Translations under genes and position numbers: made by a program
NCBI RefSeq assembly: GCF_036327755.1
Contig: NZ_CP109596.1
Location: 7,440,001 to 7,504,000, forward strand
Length of the DNA stretch: 64,000 nt
Reading direction: 5' to 3'
Origin: Nocardia sp. NBC_01503
GTDB lineage: Bacteria; Actinomycetota; Actinomycetes; Mycobacteriales; Mycobacteriaceae
Notes under the pieces: generated by a model
What the model was told of the DNA's origin: nothing
Databases searched by the model: none
Seen by the model: only the letters and a program-made list of their open reading frames with translations
Shown here: piece after piece, positions 42,913 through 50,905 of the stretch
Position numbering within the stretch: the stretch's first letter is position 1
Layout: every line of letters begins with the position of its first letter

Positions 42913-43911
42913 GTGACGCCGCATCTGCATCAGCAGTACCCCGAACTCGAGCACACCCTGCCGCACCTCACCCTGGGTAAGAGTCCGACCCCGGTGCGGC
43001 GGCTGACCTCACTCGATTCGGTCGCGGCCGACCTGTGGGTCAAGGATGACAGCGAATTCGGCGACGGCGGCTGGGGCGGCAACAAGGTCCGCAAACTGGA
43101 GTGGCTGCTGCCCGACGCGCTGCGTCAGCACCGGCACACGATTGTCACCGTGGGCGGGCTCGGCACCAACTGGGGGCTGGCGACCGCGCTTTACGGACGT
43201 GAACACGGGCTGAAAACCGTTCTGGCGCTTATCGATCAGCCGATGGACGAGCATGTGCGCGCACAGCTGGAGCGGCTGCGGGTATCGGGCGCGAAGCTGT
43301 ACTTCACCAAGACCAAAACGCGGACGATTCTCTCCGCGCCGTACATTCTGGCCCGGAGCTTCTCCGGTCGGCGGCCGCCGTACTTCCTGCCCGCGGGTGG
43401 TTCCTCGGCGGTGGGCGCACTGGGTTACGTAGAGGCCGCGCTCGAAATCGCGGCGCAGGTCCGGGCGGGTGAGCTGCCCGAGCCCACGCATATCGTCACC
43501 CCGGTCGGCTCCGGTGGCACGGTGGCCGGACTGTCGCTCGGGATGCGGCTGGCGGGGCTGGCCACCCGGGTGGTCGGCGTCGTGGTCAATGACACGCTGC
43601 GCTTGGACGAACCGACGCTGTCCGGGCTGGCCGACCGCTCGGCGCGACTGCTGCGTGAACGGGGTGCGCGTTTGCCCGAAACCGTCACCACCACCGGCAA
43701 TCTCGATATCGTCACCGATTATCTCGGCCCCGGCTACGGCTGTCCCACCCCCGAAGCCACTACCGCGCAGACACTCTCGGCGGATCTGGAGCAGCTGACC
43801 CTGGAGCCGGTCTATACCGCCAAGGCCATGGCCGCACTGCTGGATATGAACGGACAGGGCCGCTTCGGCCGCGGCCCCGTCGTCTTCCTCAATACCAACG
43901 GCCCACGCTGA
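42913..43911 (+). CDS. PLP-dependent ACC deaminase/D-cysteine desulfhydrase-like enzyme
   Basis: 332 residues from GTG 42913. The PLP lysine sits in GWGGNKVRKLEWLLP, and GGSSAVGALGYVEAA with TPVGSGGTVAGLSLG is the phosphate-binding loop. These fold-type II enzymes deaminate 1-aminocyclopropane-1-carboxylate or desulfhydrate D-cysteine; the substrate-choosing residues are not decided here. Stands alone; 261 bp intergenic region precedes it with nothing notable. Confidence 0.85.
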   Translation: MTPHLHQQYPELEHTLPHLTLGKSPTPVRRLTSLDSVAADLWVKDDSEFGDGGWGGNKVRKLEWLLPDALRQHRHTIVTVGGLGTNWGLATALYGREHGLKTVLALIDQPMDEHVRAQLERLRVSGAKLYFTKTKTRTILSAPYILARSFSGRRPPYFLPAGGSSAVGALGYVEAALEIAAQVRAGELPEPTHIVTPVGSGGTVAGLSLGMRLAGLATRVVGVVVNDTLRLDEPTLSGLADRSARLLRERGARLPETVTTTGNLDIVTDYLGPGYGCPTPEATTAQTLSADLEQLTLEPVYTAKAMAALLDMNGQGRFGRGPVVFLNTNGPR

Positions 43912-44021
43912 CAAGCGCGGGCCATTCCGGACCGGACCGGTGCGGCGATCTCGCCGGCCGGGCAAGGTGCGACACCGTGTGACCGGGCACACAACACGGC
44001 CGGGCTCGTAAGCTGTCGACC

Positions 44022-44891
44022 ATGTCCGATACCTCGCTGGAGCAGCTGCACGACCTGCTCACCGGCCGCCGGGTGGCGGTGCTGACCGGCGCGGGCATCT
44101 CCACCGACAGCGGCATCCCCGACTACCGCGGACCGGATTCACCACCCCGCAATCCCATGACCTATCAGCAGTTCGTCGGCGATCCCGTTTTCCGGCAACG
44201 CTATTGGGCACGCAACCACGTCGGCTGGCGGTACATGGACGCGGCGCGTCCCAATGCCGGTCACCACGCGCTGGCGCGATTGGAGCGCGCCGGGGTGGTG
44301 ACCGGAGTGATCACCCAGAACGTGGATCTCCTGCACACCAAAGCACGCCAACGCGCGGTCATCGACCTGCACGGGGTGTACGCGCGAGTGCGCTGCCTGG
44401 GTTGCGAGGCGCTGCTGTCCCGGATGACCCTCGCCGCACAGCTGGAAGCGGCCAACCCCGGCTTCGCCGAGACCATGCGCATCACCGGCCTCGAGGTCGC
44501 ACCCGACGCGGACGCGGTCGTCGCCGATACCAGCGGTTTTCGCATGGTGGACTGTGCGCGTTGCGGCGGCATGCTCAAACCCGACATCGTCTACTTCGGC
44601 GAGAGTGTGCCCGGACAGCGTGTGGCCGAGGCGTTTTCGATGGTCGAGGCCGCCGAAGTACTACTGGTGGCCGGGTCGTCATTGACGGTCATGTCCGGTC
44701 TGCGGTTCGCGCGCCGAGCCGCGAAAACCGGCCGTGACGTGGTGATCGTGAACCGCGGCGAGACCCGCGGCGACGAACTGGCCAAACTCAAAATCGAGGC
44801 GGGTTGCTCGACGGTACTCACCGCGCTGGCCGAGCGGCTGGCGCGTGCCGCACCTACTCCCGGATCTCCAGTCGGCGAACCAGGCCGATGA
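44022..44891 (+). CDS. Sir2-family NAD-dependent protein deacylase
   Basis: 289 residues from ATG 44022. Sirtuin motifs: TGAGISTDSGIPDYRG, TQNVDLLHTKA and DLHG with the catalytic histidine; zinc site formed by RCLGCE and DCARCGG, and GSSLTVMSGLRF near the end. Class II/IV-like bacterial sirtuins remove acyl groups from lysine. It overlaps the TetR gene's end by 38 bases on the opposite strand. Normal length. Confidence 0.92.
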   Translation: MSDTSLEQLHDLLTGRRVAVLTGAGISTDSGIPDYRGPDSPPRNPMTYQQFVGDPVFRQRYWARNHVGWRYMDAARPNAGHHALARLERAGVVTGVITQNVDLLHTKARQRAVIDLHGVYARVRCLGCEALLSRMTLAAQLEAANPGFAETMRITGLEVAPDADAVVADTSGFRMVDCARCGGMLKPDIVYFGESVPGQRVAEAFSMVEAAEVLLVAGSSLTVMSGLRFARRAAKTGRDVVIVNRGETRGDELAKLKIEAGCSTVLTALAERLARAAPTPGSPVGEPGR

Positions 44892-45450
44892 GCCCCGCCC
44901 GCATGGCGTCCGGGTTGTCGATGTCCTCGACGAGCAGCATTCGTACCACCTGGGGTACCGCGAACCACCAGGCGGCGAGGGCTGCCACGGCGTACATCAG
45001 GTATCCGGGGGCGACGTCGGCGGTGAGCCTGCCCGCGCGTTGCGCCTCGGCGAGTGCCGCGACCTTGTCGGCGTAGTGCGAGGCGCGGGCGGATTCGGCG
45101 GGTAGTTCACCGCCGGTGGTCTGCAGGCCCTCCCAGTGCAGTAGCCGCAGGAATTGCGGGTGGGTGCGGTGGTAGTCGAAGACGCGCCCCGCGTATTCGG
45201 CCAGGTCCCCGGCCTTTTCGGGATCGAGTGGGCTGGAGGCCGCGAGCTGGGCCAGTTGGTCGGTGAGTACGGCTTCGAAAAGGCCCTGCTTATCGCCGAA
45301 GTACTGGTAGATGCGTTCTTTGTTGACGCAGGCGCGGGCGGCGATGGCGGCGACGCGAGCGCCGTCCGGCCCGCGCTCGGCGAATTCGTGCACGGCGGCA
45401 TCGAGCAGCCGCTGTTTGGTTCCCTCGGTATCCCACGCCATGTGTTCCAT
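44854..45450 (-). CDS. TetR-family regulator divergent from ilvD
   Basis: 198 residues from ATG 45450 (ATG 45441 is possible). HTH region TKQRLLDAAVHEFAERGPDG with CVNKERIYQYFGDKQGLFEA. It is divergent from a dihydroxy-acid dehydratase, and two copies of CAACC-N4-GGTTG 42 bp apart lie between them. It probably controls ilvD and itself. Confidence 0.85.
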   Translation of the reverse strand: MEHMAWDTEGTKQRLLDAAVHEFAERGPDGARVAAIAARACVNKERIYQYFGDKQGLFEAVLTDQLAQLAASSPLDPEKAGDLAEYAGRVFDYHRTHPQFLRLLHWEGLQTTGGELPAESARASHYADKVAALAEAQRAGRLTADVAPGYLMYAVAALAAWWFAVPQVVRMLLVEDIDNPDAMRAGLIGLVRRLEIRE

Positions 45451-45461
45451 CCAACCATTTC

Positions 45462-45517
45462 CAACCGCATGGTTGCAGTTGCCCCGCCTCATATGCCAAA
45501 CTCCAACCACACGGTTG
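45462..45517. promoter_or_regulatory. Doubled TetR operator CAACC-N4-GGTTG before ilvD
   Basis: Copy 1: CAACC-GCAT-GGTTG at 45462-45475. Copy 2: CAACC-ACAC-GGTTG at 45504-45517. Both are embedded in a longer similar context ending GGTTGCAGTT. Centres are 42 bp apart, four helical turns; the second copy is 24 bp before the ilvD GTG. Confidence 0.65.
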
Positions 45518-45540
45518 CAGTTTCTGAAGGAGGTGGCATC

Positions 45541-47409
45541 GTGCCGCAATTGCGTTCACGCACGGTCACGCACGGCCGGAATATGGCGGGGGCCCGCGCG
45601 CTCATGCGAGCCAGCGGCGTGCCGTCCGCGGATATCGGCCGCAAGCCGGTCATCGCGATCGCCAACAGCTTCACCGAGTTCGTGCCCGGGCACACTCATC
45701 TTCAGCCCGTCGGGCGCATCGTCTCCGAGGCCGTGCGGGCGGCCGGGGGTATCGCCCGCGAGTTCAACACCATCGCCGTCGACGACGGCATCGCCATGGG
45801 CCACGGCGGAATGCTGTACTCACTACCCTCGCGCGATCTGATCGCGGACTCGATCGAATACATGGTGAACGCGCACTGCGCGGACGCGCTGGTGTGTATC
45901 TCGAACTGCGACAAGATAACTCCCGGCATGCTCATGGCCGCGATGCGACTGAACATCCCGACGGTCTTCGTCTCCGGCGGGCCGATGGAGGGCGGCAAAG
46001 CCGTGCTGGTCGACGGCACCGTGCGCTCACGACTCGATCTGATCGTCACCATGTCCGAGGCGGTGTCGCCGCTGGTGTCGGATGAGGATATGGCGCTCAT
46101 CGAGGAGAACGCCTGCCCCACCTGCGGTTCATGCGCGGGCATGTTCACCGCCAATTCGATGAACTGCCTCACCGAGGCGCTCGGACTGGCACTGCCCGGC
46201 AACGGCACGGTGCTCGCGACGCATACCGCCCGGCGTGCGCTGTACGAGGCCGCCGGTCGCACGGTCATGGAGGTGACCCGGCGGTACTACGACGAGGACG
46301 ACGACCGTGTGCTGCCGCGTAACCTGGCCTCGCACAAGGCATTCGACAATGCGGTGGCATTGGATCTGGCCATGGGCGGCTCGACCAATACGGTGTTGCA
46401 TCTCCTGGCCGCCGCCCAAGAGGCCGGACTCGACTACGGCCTGACCGATATCGAGAAGATGTCCCTTCAGGTGCCGTGCCTGTGCAAGGTCGCGCCGAAT
46501 GGCGACTACCTCATGGAGGACGTGCATCGCGCGGGCGGCATCCCCGCCATCCTCGGCGAACTCGACCGCGCCGGACTGCTGCATCGCGATGTGCTGGCGG
46601 TGCATTCGGATTCGCTCGACGAATGGTTGAGCGCATGGGATGTGCGCGGTGGCAAAGCATCCGCCGAGGCGATGGAGATGTTCCACGCCGCGCCCGGCGG
46701 AAAACGTTCCGCGACCGCCTTCTCACAATCCGAGCGCTGGAATTCCTTGGACGTGAACGCCGCCGAGGGCTGCATTCGCGATCGCGCCCACGCGTATTCG
46801 CGCGACGGCGGACTGGCGGTGCTGCGCGGGAACCTCACACCCGATGGCGCGGTGGTGAAATCGGCCGGGGTCGCCGAACACATGCACACGTTCACCGGCC
46901 CCGCCATCGTCGCGGAATCTCAGGAAGACGCCGTCGACGCGATCCTCTCCGGACGCTTACAGCCCGGAGACGTGCTGGTGATCCGCTACGAAGGACCGCG
47001 CGGCGGGCCGGGAATGCAGGAGATGCTTTACCCGACTTCATATCTCAAGGGCCGGGGTCTGGCCGGGAAATGCGCGGTGGTGACCGACGGGCGGTTCTCC
47101 GGCGGTTCCTCCGGCCTCTCGATCGGCCATGTTTCACCCGAGGCCGCAGCTGGCGGGGCGATCGCACTCGTCCAGGACGGGGATCGGATCACGATCGATA
47201 TCCCCTCTCGGACAATGACATTGCATGTCGAGGATGACGAACTGAATGAGCGTCGCGGTCACCTGGAAGCAGCGGGAGGATATCGTCCGATCGCGCGGGA
47301 GCGAGCAGTCTCCGTGGCGCTGCGGAGTTACGCGTTGCTCGCCACTTCCGCGGACCGTGGAGCGGTTCGGGATTCGAAAAGATTGGACTTGCTTTCCGCC
47401 CTGCAATGA
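45541..47409 (+). CDS. ilvD: Dihydroxy-acid dehydratase
   Basis: 622 residues from GTG 45541, seven bases after AAGGAGGTG. Converts dihydroxy acids to 2-keto acids in valine, leucine and isoleucine synthesis. The iron-sulfur cysteines are in CISNCDKITPGM and CPTCGSCAGMFTANSMN; the substrate lid LAMGGSTNTVLHLLA and GVAEHMHTFTGPA follow. Length is normal for the family (about 615). Other ilv genes are absent here and a TetR gene is opposed, which is unusual for ilvD; a paralogue acting on a sugar acid cannot be excluded. Confidence 0.88.
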   Translation: MPQLRSRTVTHGRNMAGARALMRASGVPSADIGRKPVIAIANSFTEFVPGHTHLQPVGRIVSEAVRAAGGIAREFNTIAVDDGIAMGHGGMLYSLPSRDLIADSIEYMVNAHCADALVCISNCDKITPGMLMAAMRLNIPTVFVSGGPMEGGKAVLVDGTVRSRLDLIVTMSEAVSPLVSDEDMALIEENACPTCGSCAGMFTANSMNCLTEALGLALPGNGTVLATHTARRALYEAAGRTVMEVTRRYYDEDDDRVLPRNLASHKAFDNAVALDLAMGGSTNTVLHLLAAAQEAGLDYGLTDIEKMSLQVPCLCKVAPNGDYLMEDVHRAGGIPAILGELDRAGLLHRDVLAVHSDSLDEWLSAWDVRGGKASAEAMEMFHAAPGGKRSATAFSQSERWNSLDVNAAEGCIRDRAHAYSRDGGLAVLRGNLTPDGAVVKSAGVAEHMHTFTGPAIVAESQEDAVDAILSGRLQPGDVLVIRYEGPRGGPGMQEMLYPTSYLKGRGLAGKCAVVTDGRFSGGSSGLSIGHVSPEAAAGGAIALVQDGDRITIDIPSRTMTLHVEDDELNERRGHLEAAGGYRPIARERAVSVALRSYALLATSADRGAVRDSKRLDLLSALQ

Positions 47410-47428
47410 AAGGCCATTCCTTCTGAAT

Positions 47429-47482
47429 ATTCTTGTATCACAATAGAATCAGCCTTTCCCGCCCTGTTCTATCACGGTAGAA
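47429..47482. repeat. Two imperfect inverted repeats before the DUF222-HNH gene
   Basis: ATTCT-N11-AGAAT (47429-47449) and TTCTATC-AC-GGTAGAA (47467-47482, one mismatch) share the core TTCTNTNTCACNNTAGAA. The second ends eight bases before ATG 47490 and overlaps the ribosome-binding region. Possible autoregulatory site. Confidence 0.45.
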
Positions 47483-47489
47483 TAAAGGC

Positions 47490-49166
47490 ATGAATTCGGG
47501 AGGGACCACCGCACTCGTGAGCAGCGCTTCCGCGCTGCTCACGGCGGTGAACTCTGTCCTGGACGCGTCCTTGGTGCCGCATTCCGATGAGGAATTCATC
47601 GAGGTAATGCGGGTGGTCGAAACAGCGATCCGCAAAACGGAGGCCGTCAAACATCGTTTCACGGTCGAGACCGGTGTCCGTTGCCTGGCCGCGCGTGCGG
47701 GTGTGTCGACCCCGGTCAAGTTCCTGGAACAAACCCTGCGCCTGTCCCATGCCGAGGCCACCGGGCGCTGGAACACCGCGAAACTGGTGTCGCCCCGGGT
47801 GTTTCCCACCGGAGAACTCGACCCGATACTGCCCTTGGTTGCCGAGGCTCAGCGTGCGGGTGCGATCTCGGCTGATCACACCCGGCACATCGTGGCCGCG
47901 CTGCACAAACTCCCCGACACCCTCCCGGATGAGAGGAAGGAGACCGCCGAACGCATCCTGACCGACTACGCGCGCGCGGGTTTGCCCGATGCCCTGCCGC
48001 GGTTGGGGAACGAGATCCTGATCCGGGTGTACCCGGACGGGGAGTTGGCCGCCGAGCGTGATCGTCAACGTTTGCGTGGGTTGAGTATCGGGCATCAGCG
48101 GGTGAACGGGATGTCCCCGGTGTCGGGGGAGATCACTCCGGCGTTGCGTGCGGTGTTGGATCCGATGCTGGCCAAGTGGGCGCGCCCGGGCGTGTGTAAC
48201 CCCGAGGACACCGACAGCCCTCGTAGCACCGCCGATGCCGCCGACCGTGGGGTGTTGGCGGCGGCGGCCAAGCGTGATGGCCGCACCGCCGCGCAACGCA
48301 ATCATGATGCGCTGCTGGGTTTCCTGCGTTTCGGTGTGGATCCGGCCATGCTCGGCAGCCATCGTGGTCTGCCGGTCGCGGCGGTGTTGAGTATGTCGGT
48401 GGCCGATGTGGAGCGTGGTGCCGGTATCGCGACCACCGCGACCGGGGGCACCCTGTCGGTGTCCGAGGCCTTGAAACTCGCTGCCACCGCGACTGATTCG
48501 AGTACTTTCGTCGCGGTGCTGGACAAGGCCGGGGCCCCGACCCACCTGGCCCGCATCCGCCGCACCTCCGCTGGGTCTCGCGGAAAGGCGGCCCGCACCA
48601 CCGGCGCCGCATCCGGCGCGGCCTGTAGCGCGACGCCGGTCACCACTCGTGGTGCGACGCCTGCCGCGGTCGGTGCCGTATCGGCCAGTCCCGCATCCGG
48701 TTTCAGCGTCTCCGACCTGCCCCTGCACCTGGGTGAGAACGAGCGCCTGGCCACCGGAGCCCAACGGCTGGCGTTGATCGCCGCCGAGAAGGGCTGCACC
48801 CGACCGGGATGCAGCGCGCCCGCCTCGCTGTCGGCGGTGCATCACATCACCGAATGGGTCAAGGGCGGACCGACCGATATCGAGAACCTGACACTGGCGT
48901 GCGATGCCTGCCACGGCCTGGTCCACGACGGCCCCGGCGGATGGAAAACCGTGGTCATGGGCCCCGACACCGACTACCCCGGCCACACGGGGTGGATCGC
49001 ACCCCCGCACATCGACCCCACCGGCACACCCCAAGTGAATCACCGGCACCATCCGGGAGAGTTGACGGCCGCGACCCTGGCCCGTATCCACGCCCGTGAC
49101 GAACGCGAGCGGGCACGGCTCGAGGAATGGCTCAACACCCGCAACACCTCCCACACCCGGCGATAG
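47490..49166 (+). CDS. DUF222 / 13E12-type HNH nuclease
   Basis: 558 residues. N-terminal DUF222 helical region, a low-complexity Ala/Thr/Gly-rich middle, and a C-terminal HNH: CTRPGCSAPASLSAVHHITE then LTLACDACHGLVHDGPGGWK, giving the CxxC zinc pairs and HH catalytic dyad. These belong to the M. tuberculosis 13E12 repeat family, multicopy and prone to recombination. Endonuclease activity is expected but biological role is unknown. Confidence 0.88.
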   Translation: MNSGGTTALVSSASALLTAVNSVLDASLVPHSDEEFIEVMRVVETAIRKTEAVKHRFTVETGVRCLAARAGVSTPVKFLEQTLRLSHAEATGRWNTAKLVSPRVFPTGELDPILPLVAEAQRAGAISADHTRHIVAALHKLPDTLPDERKETAERILTDYARAGLPDALPRLGNEILIRVYPDGELAAERDRQRLRGLSIGHQRVNGMSPVSGEITPALRAVLDPMLAKWARPGVCNPEDTDSPRSTADAADRGVLAAAAKRDGRTAAQRNHDALLGFLRFGVDPAMLGSHRGLPVAAVLSMSVADVERGAGIATTATGGTLSVSEALKLAATATDSSTFVAVLDKAGAPTHLARIRRTSAGSRGKAARTTGAASGAACSATPVTTRGATPAAVGAVSASPASGFSVSDLPLHLGENERLATGAQRLALIAAEKGCTRPGCSAPASLSAVHHITEWVKGGPTDIENLTLACDACHGLVHDGPGGWKTVVMGPDTDYPGHTGWIAPPHIDPTGTPQVNHRHHPGELTAATLARIHARDERERARLEEWLNTRNTSHTRR

Positions 49167-49234
49167 CGACGCTGAGCAGCCTGTACCACCGACAGGGAAC
49201 CCACCCGCCGGTGCTACAGGCGTTTGTTCTGCGC

Positions 49235-49314
49235 CCGTAGGCCTTTCACCGCCTGGGCTGCCACTCGGGCCGTGGTCCGTCGAAAGACCAGCGGGCTACT
49301 ACCAGGGGCCTACG
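49235..49314. repeat. Distant inverted repeat CGTAGGCC / GGCCTACG
   Basis: CGTAGGCC at 49235-49242 and GGCCTACG at 49307-49314 are exact complements bracketing about 64 bp that contain a smaller TGGTC-N8-GACCA hairpin. This could fold as a multi-stem terminator after the HNH gene. Confidence 0.35.
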
Positions 49315-49669
49315 TAGCAGGGAACCAGTAGAACCTCACGGTCCCAGCGGGGTTCGGGAGGACACGCAAAACAAGCGCGGCAGTGCTGGTGGCGTCGCGT
49401 GCCGTACCCGGCTTTAGCTCCCCTTTCCGGAGCCGCACTCTCACCACCCAGCCGGGCTGGATGGCTGTGGTCCCGATCTCGAGCGAAGACCCAAAACCAA
49501 GAGCCCTCAACGCATCGGCTTGTGTAGGTGTTGCGGGGTCCTCAAACGTGCTGTCGCGTCCGAACCTGTGTACGCGGGTCTTTGTCTCTTGGGCCTTTGG
49601 CCCTTCTTGTCCAGGCGTCTCTTGTCTTTTCGGGTTCTTGTCTTTTCGGGTTATGGCTAGACACCCCAT
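49310..49669 (-). CDS. Hypothetical protein downstream of the thiolase
   Basis: Up to 119 residues; the ATG at 49669 overlaps the thiolase stop. The first 40 residues are lysine/proline-rich and cover the 16-bp tandem repeat, so the true start may be the GTG at VHRFGRD. The rest (TPTQADALRALGFGSSLEIG, VRVRLRKGELKPG) looks like a small beta-rich domain. No family recognised; lower GC and repeats indicate recently acquired or decayed sequence. Confidence 0.35.
   Translation of the reverse strand: MGCLAITRKDKNPKRQETPGQEGPKAQETKTRVHRFGRDSTFEDPATPTQADALRALGFGSSLEIGTTAIQPGWVVRVRLRKGELKPGTARDATSTAALVLRVLPNPAGTVRFYWFPAT
49621..49652. repeat. Perfect 16-bp tandem duplication
   Basis: CTTGTCTTTTCGGGTT occurs twice in direct succession (49621-49636, 49637-49652). 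It is AT-richer than surrounding sequence. Sixteen is not a multiple of three, so copy-number change would shift the frame of any overlapping gene. Confidence 0.7.
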
Positions 49670-50877
49670 GTTTCGACAATGAACCCAGCGGAGGTCGTAG
49701 TGCTCCCGCCGATGTTCAGCGTCGCAACCCGTCGAGCGCCATCAACCTGGTAGCCACCGGCCTGCTCTGTGACCTGTTTGTAGGCATCGAGCAGCATGCG
49801 GGTCCCGGTCGCTCCGACAGGATGGCCGATACCGATCAGCCCACCTCCCGGATTGACGGGCAGGGTTCCCGAGCGGCTGATCTCGCCGGACTCAATGGCT
49901 TTCCAGCTCTCCCCGGGCGGGGTGATGCCCAGGTGGTCGATGGCCATGTACTCGGACATCGAGAAGCAGTCGTGCACCTCCACCGCATCCACCTCGGTGA
50001 TATCGGTGAGAGCCGCCCGGGTCAGCGCATCCCGCATTGTCTGCCGCACGTGCGGGAAGACGTACGGTTCGGCTGCCGAGGCGGCGAACTTCTGGTCCAG
50101 GGGCAGTCCTGCCGTCCGGTGTCCCCACCCGGTGATCACCGCGTGTTTGGTGCGGAAGTTCCTGTGCTGCTCCAGGAATCGATCGGAGACCAGGATCACC
50201 GCGGCCGCGCCGTCGGTCATCTGGCTGCAGTCCTGCCGGCGGAGTGGCCCCGCTACCGGCGGGTTGGCGGTGTCGTCGGTGGTGAAACTCTCCGGCGTGT
50301 AGGACCATTCGCGGGTCTGTGCGAGTGGGTTCAGGCGGGCGTTGGCGATATTCAGTTCGCTGATGGCGTGCAGGTGGGTGGGGTCGAGGCCGTAGCGGCG
50401 GTCGTACTCCTGCGCTACGGCGGCGAACATGGTGGGCCACACCAGGTCTGTGTCCTGTGCTTCGTGGCCTGCCCAGGCGGCGGCGCCCATGTACGCGGCG
50501 GCTTGGTTGCCGGGGACGGTCTTCTCCAGTTCGGCGCCTATCACCAGGGCGCAGTCGTAGCGCCCGGATTCGAGGTCGGCCATGGCGGCGAGGATCGCCA
50601 TACTGCCGGAGGCGCAGGCGGCTTCGTGGCGACTGGCGGGAATGCCCCAGAGCTCCGGGAGGACGGTGGCGGGCATACCACCGAGGTGGCCCTGGCCGGT
50701 GAAGAGTTGGCCGAAGGCGTTGCCTACGTGGATCACTCCGATATCGGCGGGGTTGATCTCGGTCGCCGCCAGGGTCTGTTCGGTCACCGTCTGAACGAGT
50801 GCGTCGAAGCCGAGTCCGGCGCGATGCCAGTTGACGGCGAAGTCGGTTTGGCTGCCACCGAGGATGTGGACGGACAC
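49657..50877 (-). CDS. Thiolase/lipid-transfer (SCP2-type) acetyltransferase
   Basis: 406 residues from GTG 50877 after AGGAG. Active-site cysteine in HEAACASGSMAILAAMADLE, the histidine in VNPGGGLIGIGHPVGATG, and NIGGSTTTSAGFIVE at the end. The SCP-x/lipid-transfer thiolases shorten branched or sterol side-chain acyl-CoAs and often need a partner Zn-ribbon (DUF35) protein, not seen nearby. It closes the minus-strand operon that starts with the oxygenase, 28 bases after the ligase. Confidence 0.87.
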   Translation of the reverse strand: MSVHILGGSQTDFAVNWHRAGLGFDALVQTVTEQTLAATEINPADIGVIHVGNAFGQLFTGQGHLGGMPATVLPELWGIPASRHEAACASGSMAILAAMADLESGRYDCALVIGAELEKTVPGNQAAAYMGAAAWAGHEAQDTDLVWPTMFAAVAQEYDRRYGLDPTHLHAISELNIANARLNPLAQTREWSYTPESFTTDDTANPPVAGPLRRQDCSQMTDGAAAVILVSDRFLEQHRNFRTKHAVITGWGHRTAGLPLDQKFAASAAEPYVFPHVRQTMRDALTRAALTDITEVDAVEVHDCFSMSEYMAIDHLGITPPGESWKAIESGEISRSGTLPVNPGGGLIGIGHPVGATGTRMLLDAYKQVTEQAGGYQVDGARRVATLNIGGSTTTSAGFIVETWGV

Positions 50878-50905
50878 GAGAGGCTCCTGATCGTGTTGTG
50901 CTGGT

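Noticed and set aside
47472..49154. 560-codon minus-strand frame antisense to the DUF222 gene
   Set aside because: Low-complexity Gly/Arg/Gln translation typical of antisense to Ala/Thr-rich coding DNA.
49167..49320. Structured RNA or tRNA after the HNH gene
   Set aside because: Hairpins exist but no acceptor/anticodon arrangement or T-loop consensus.
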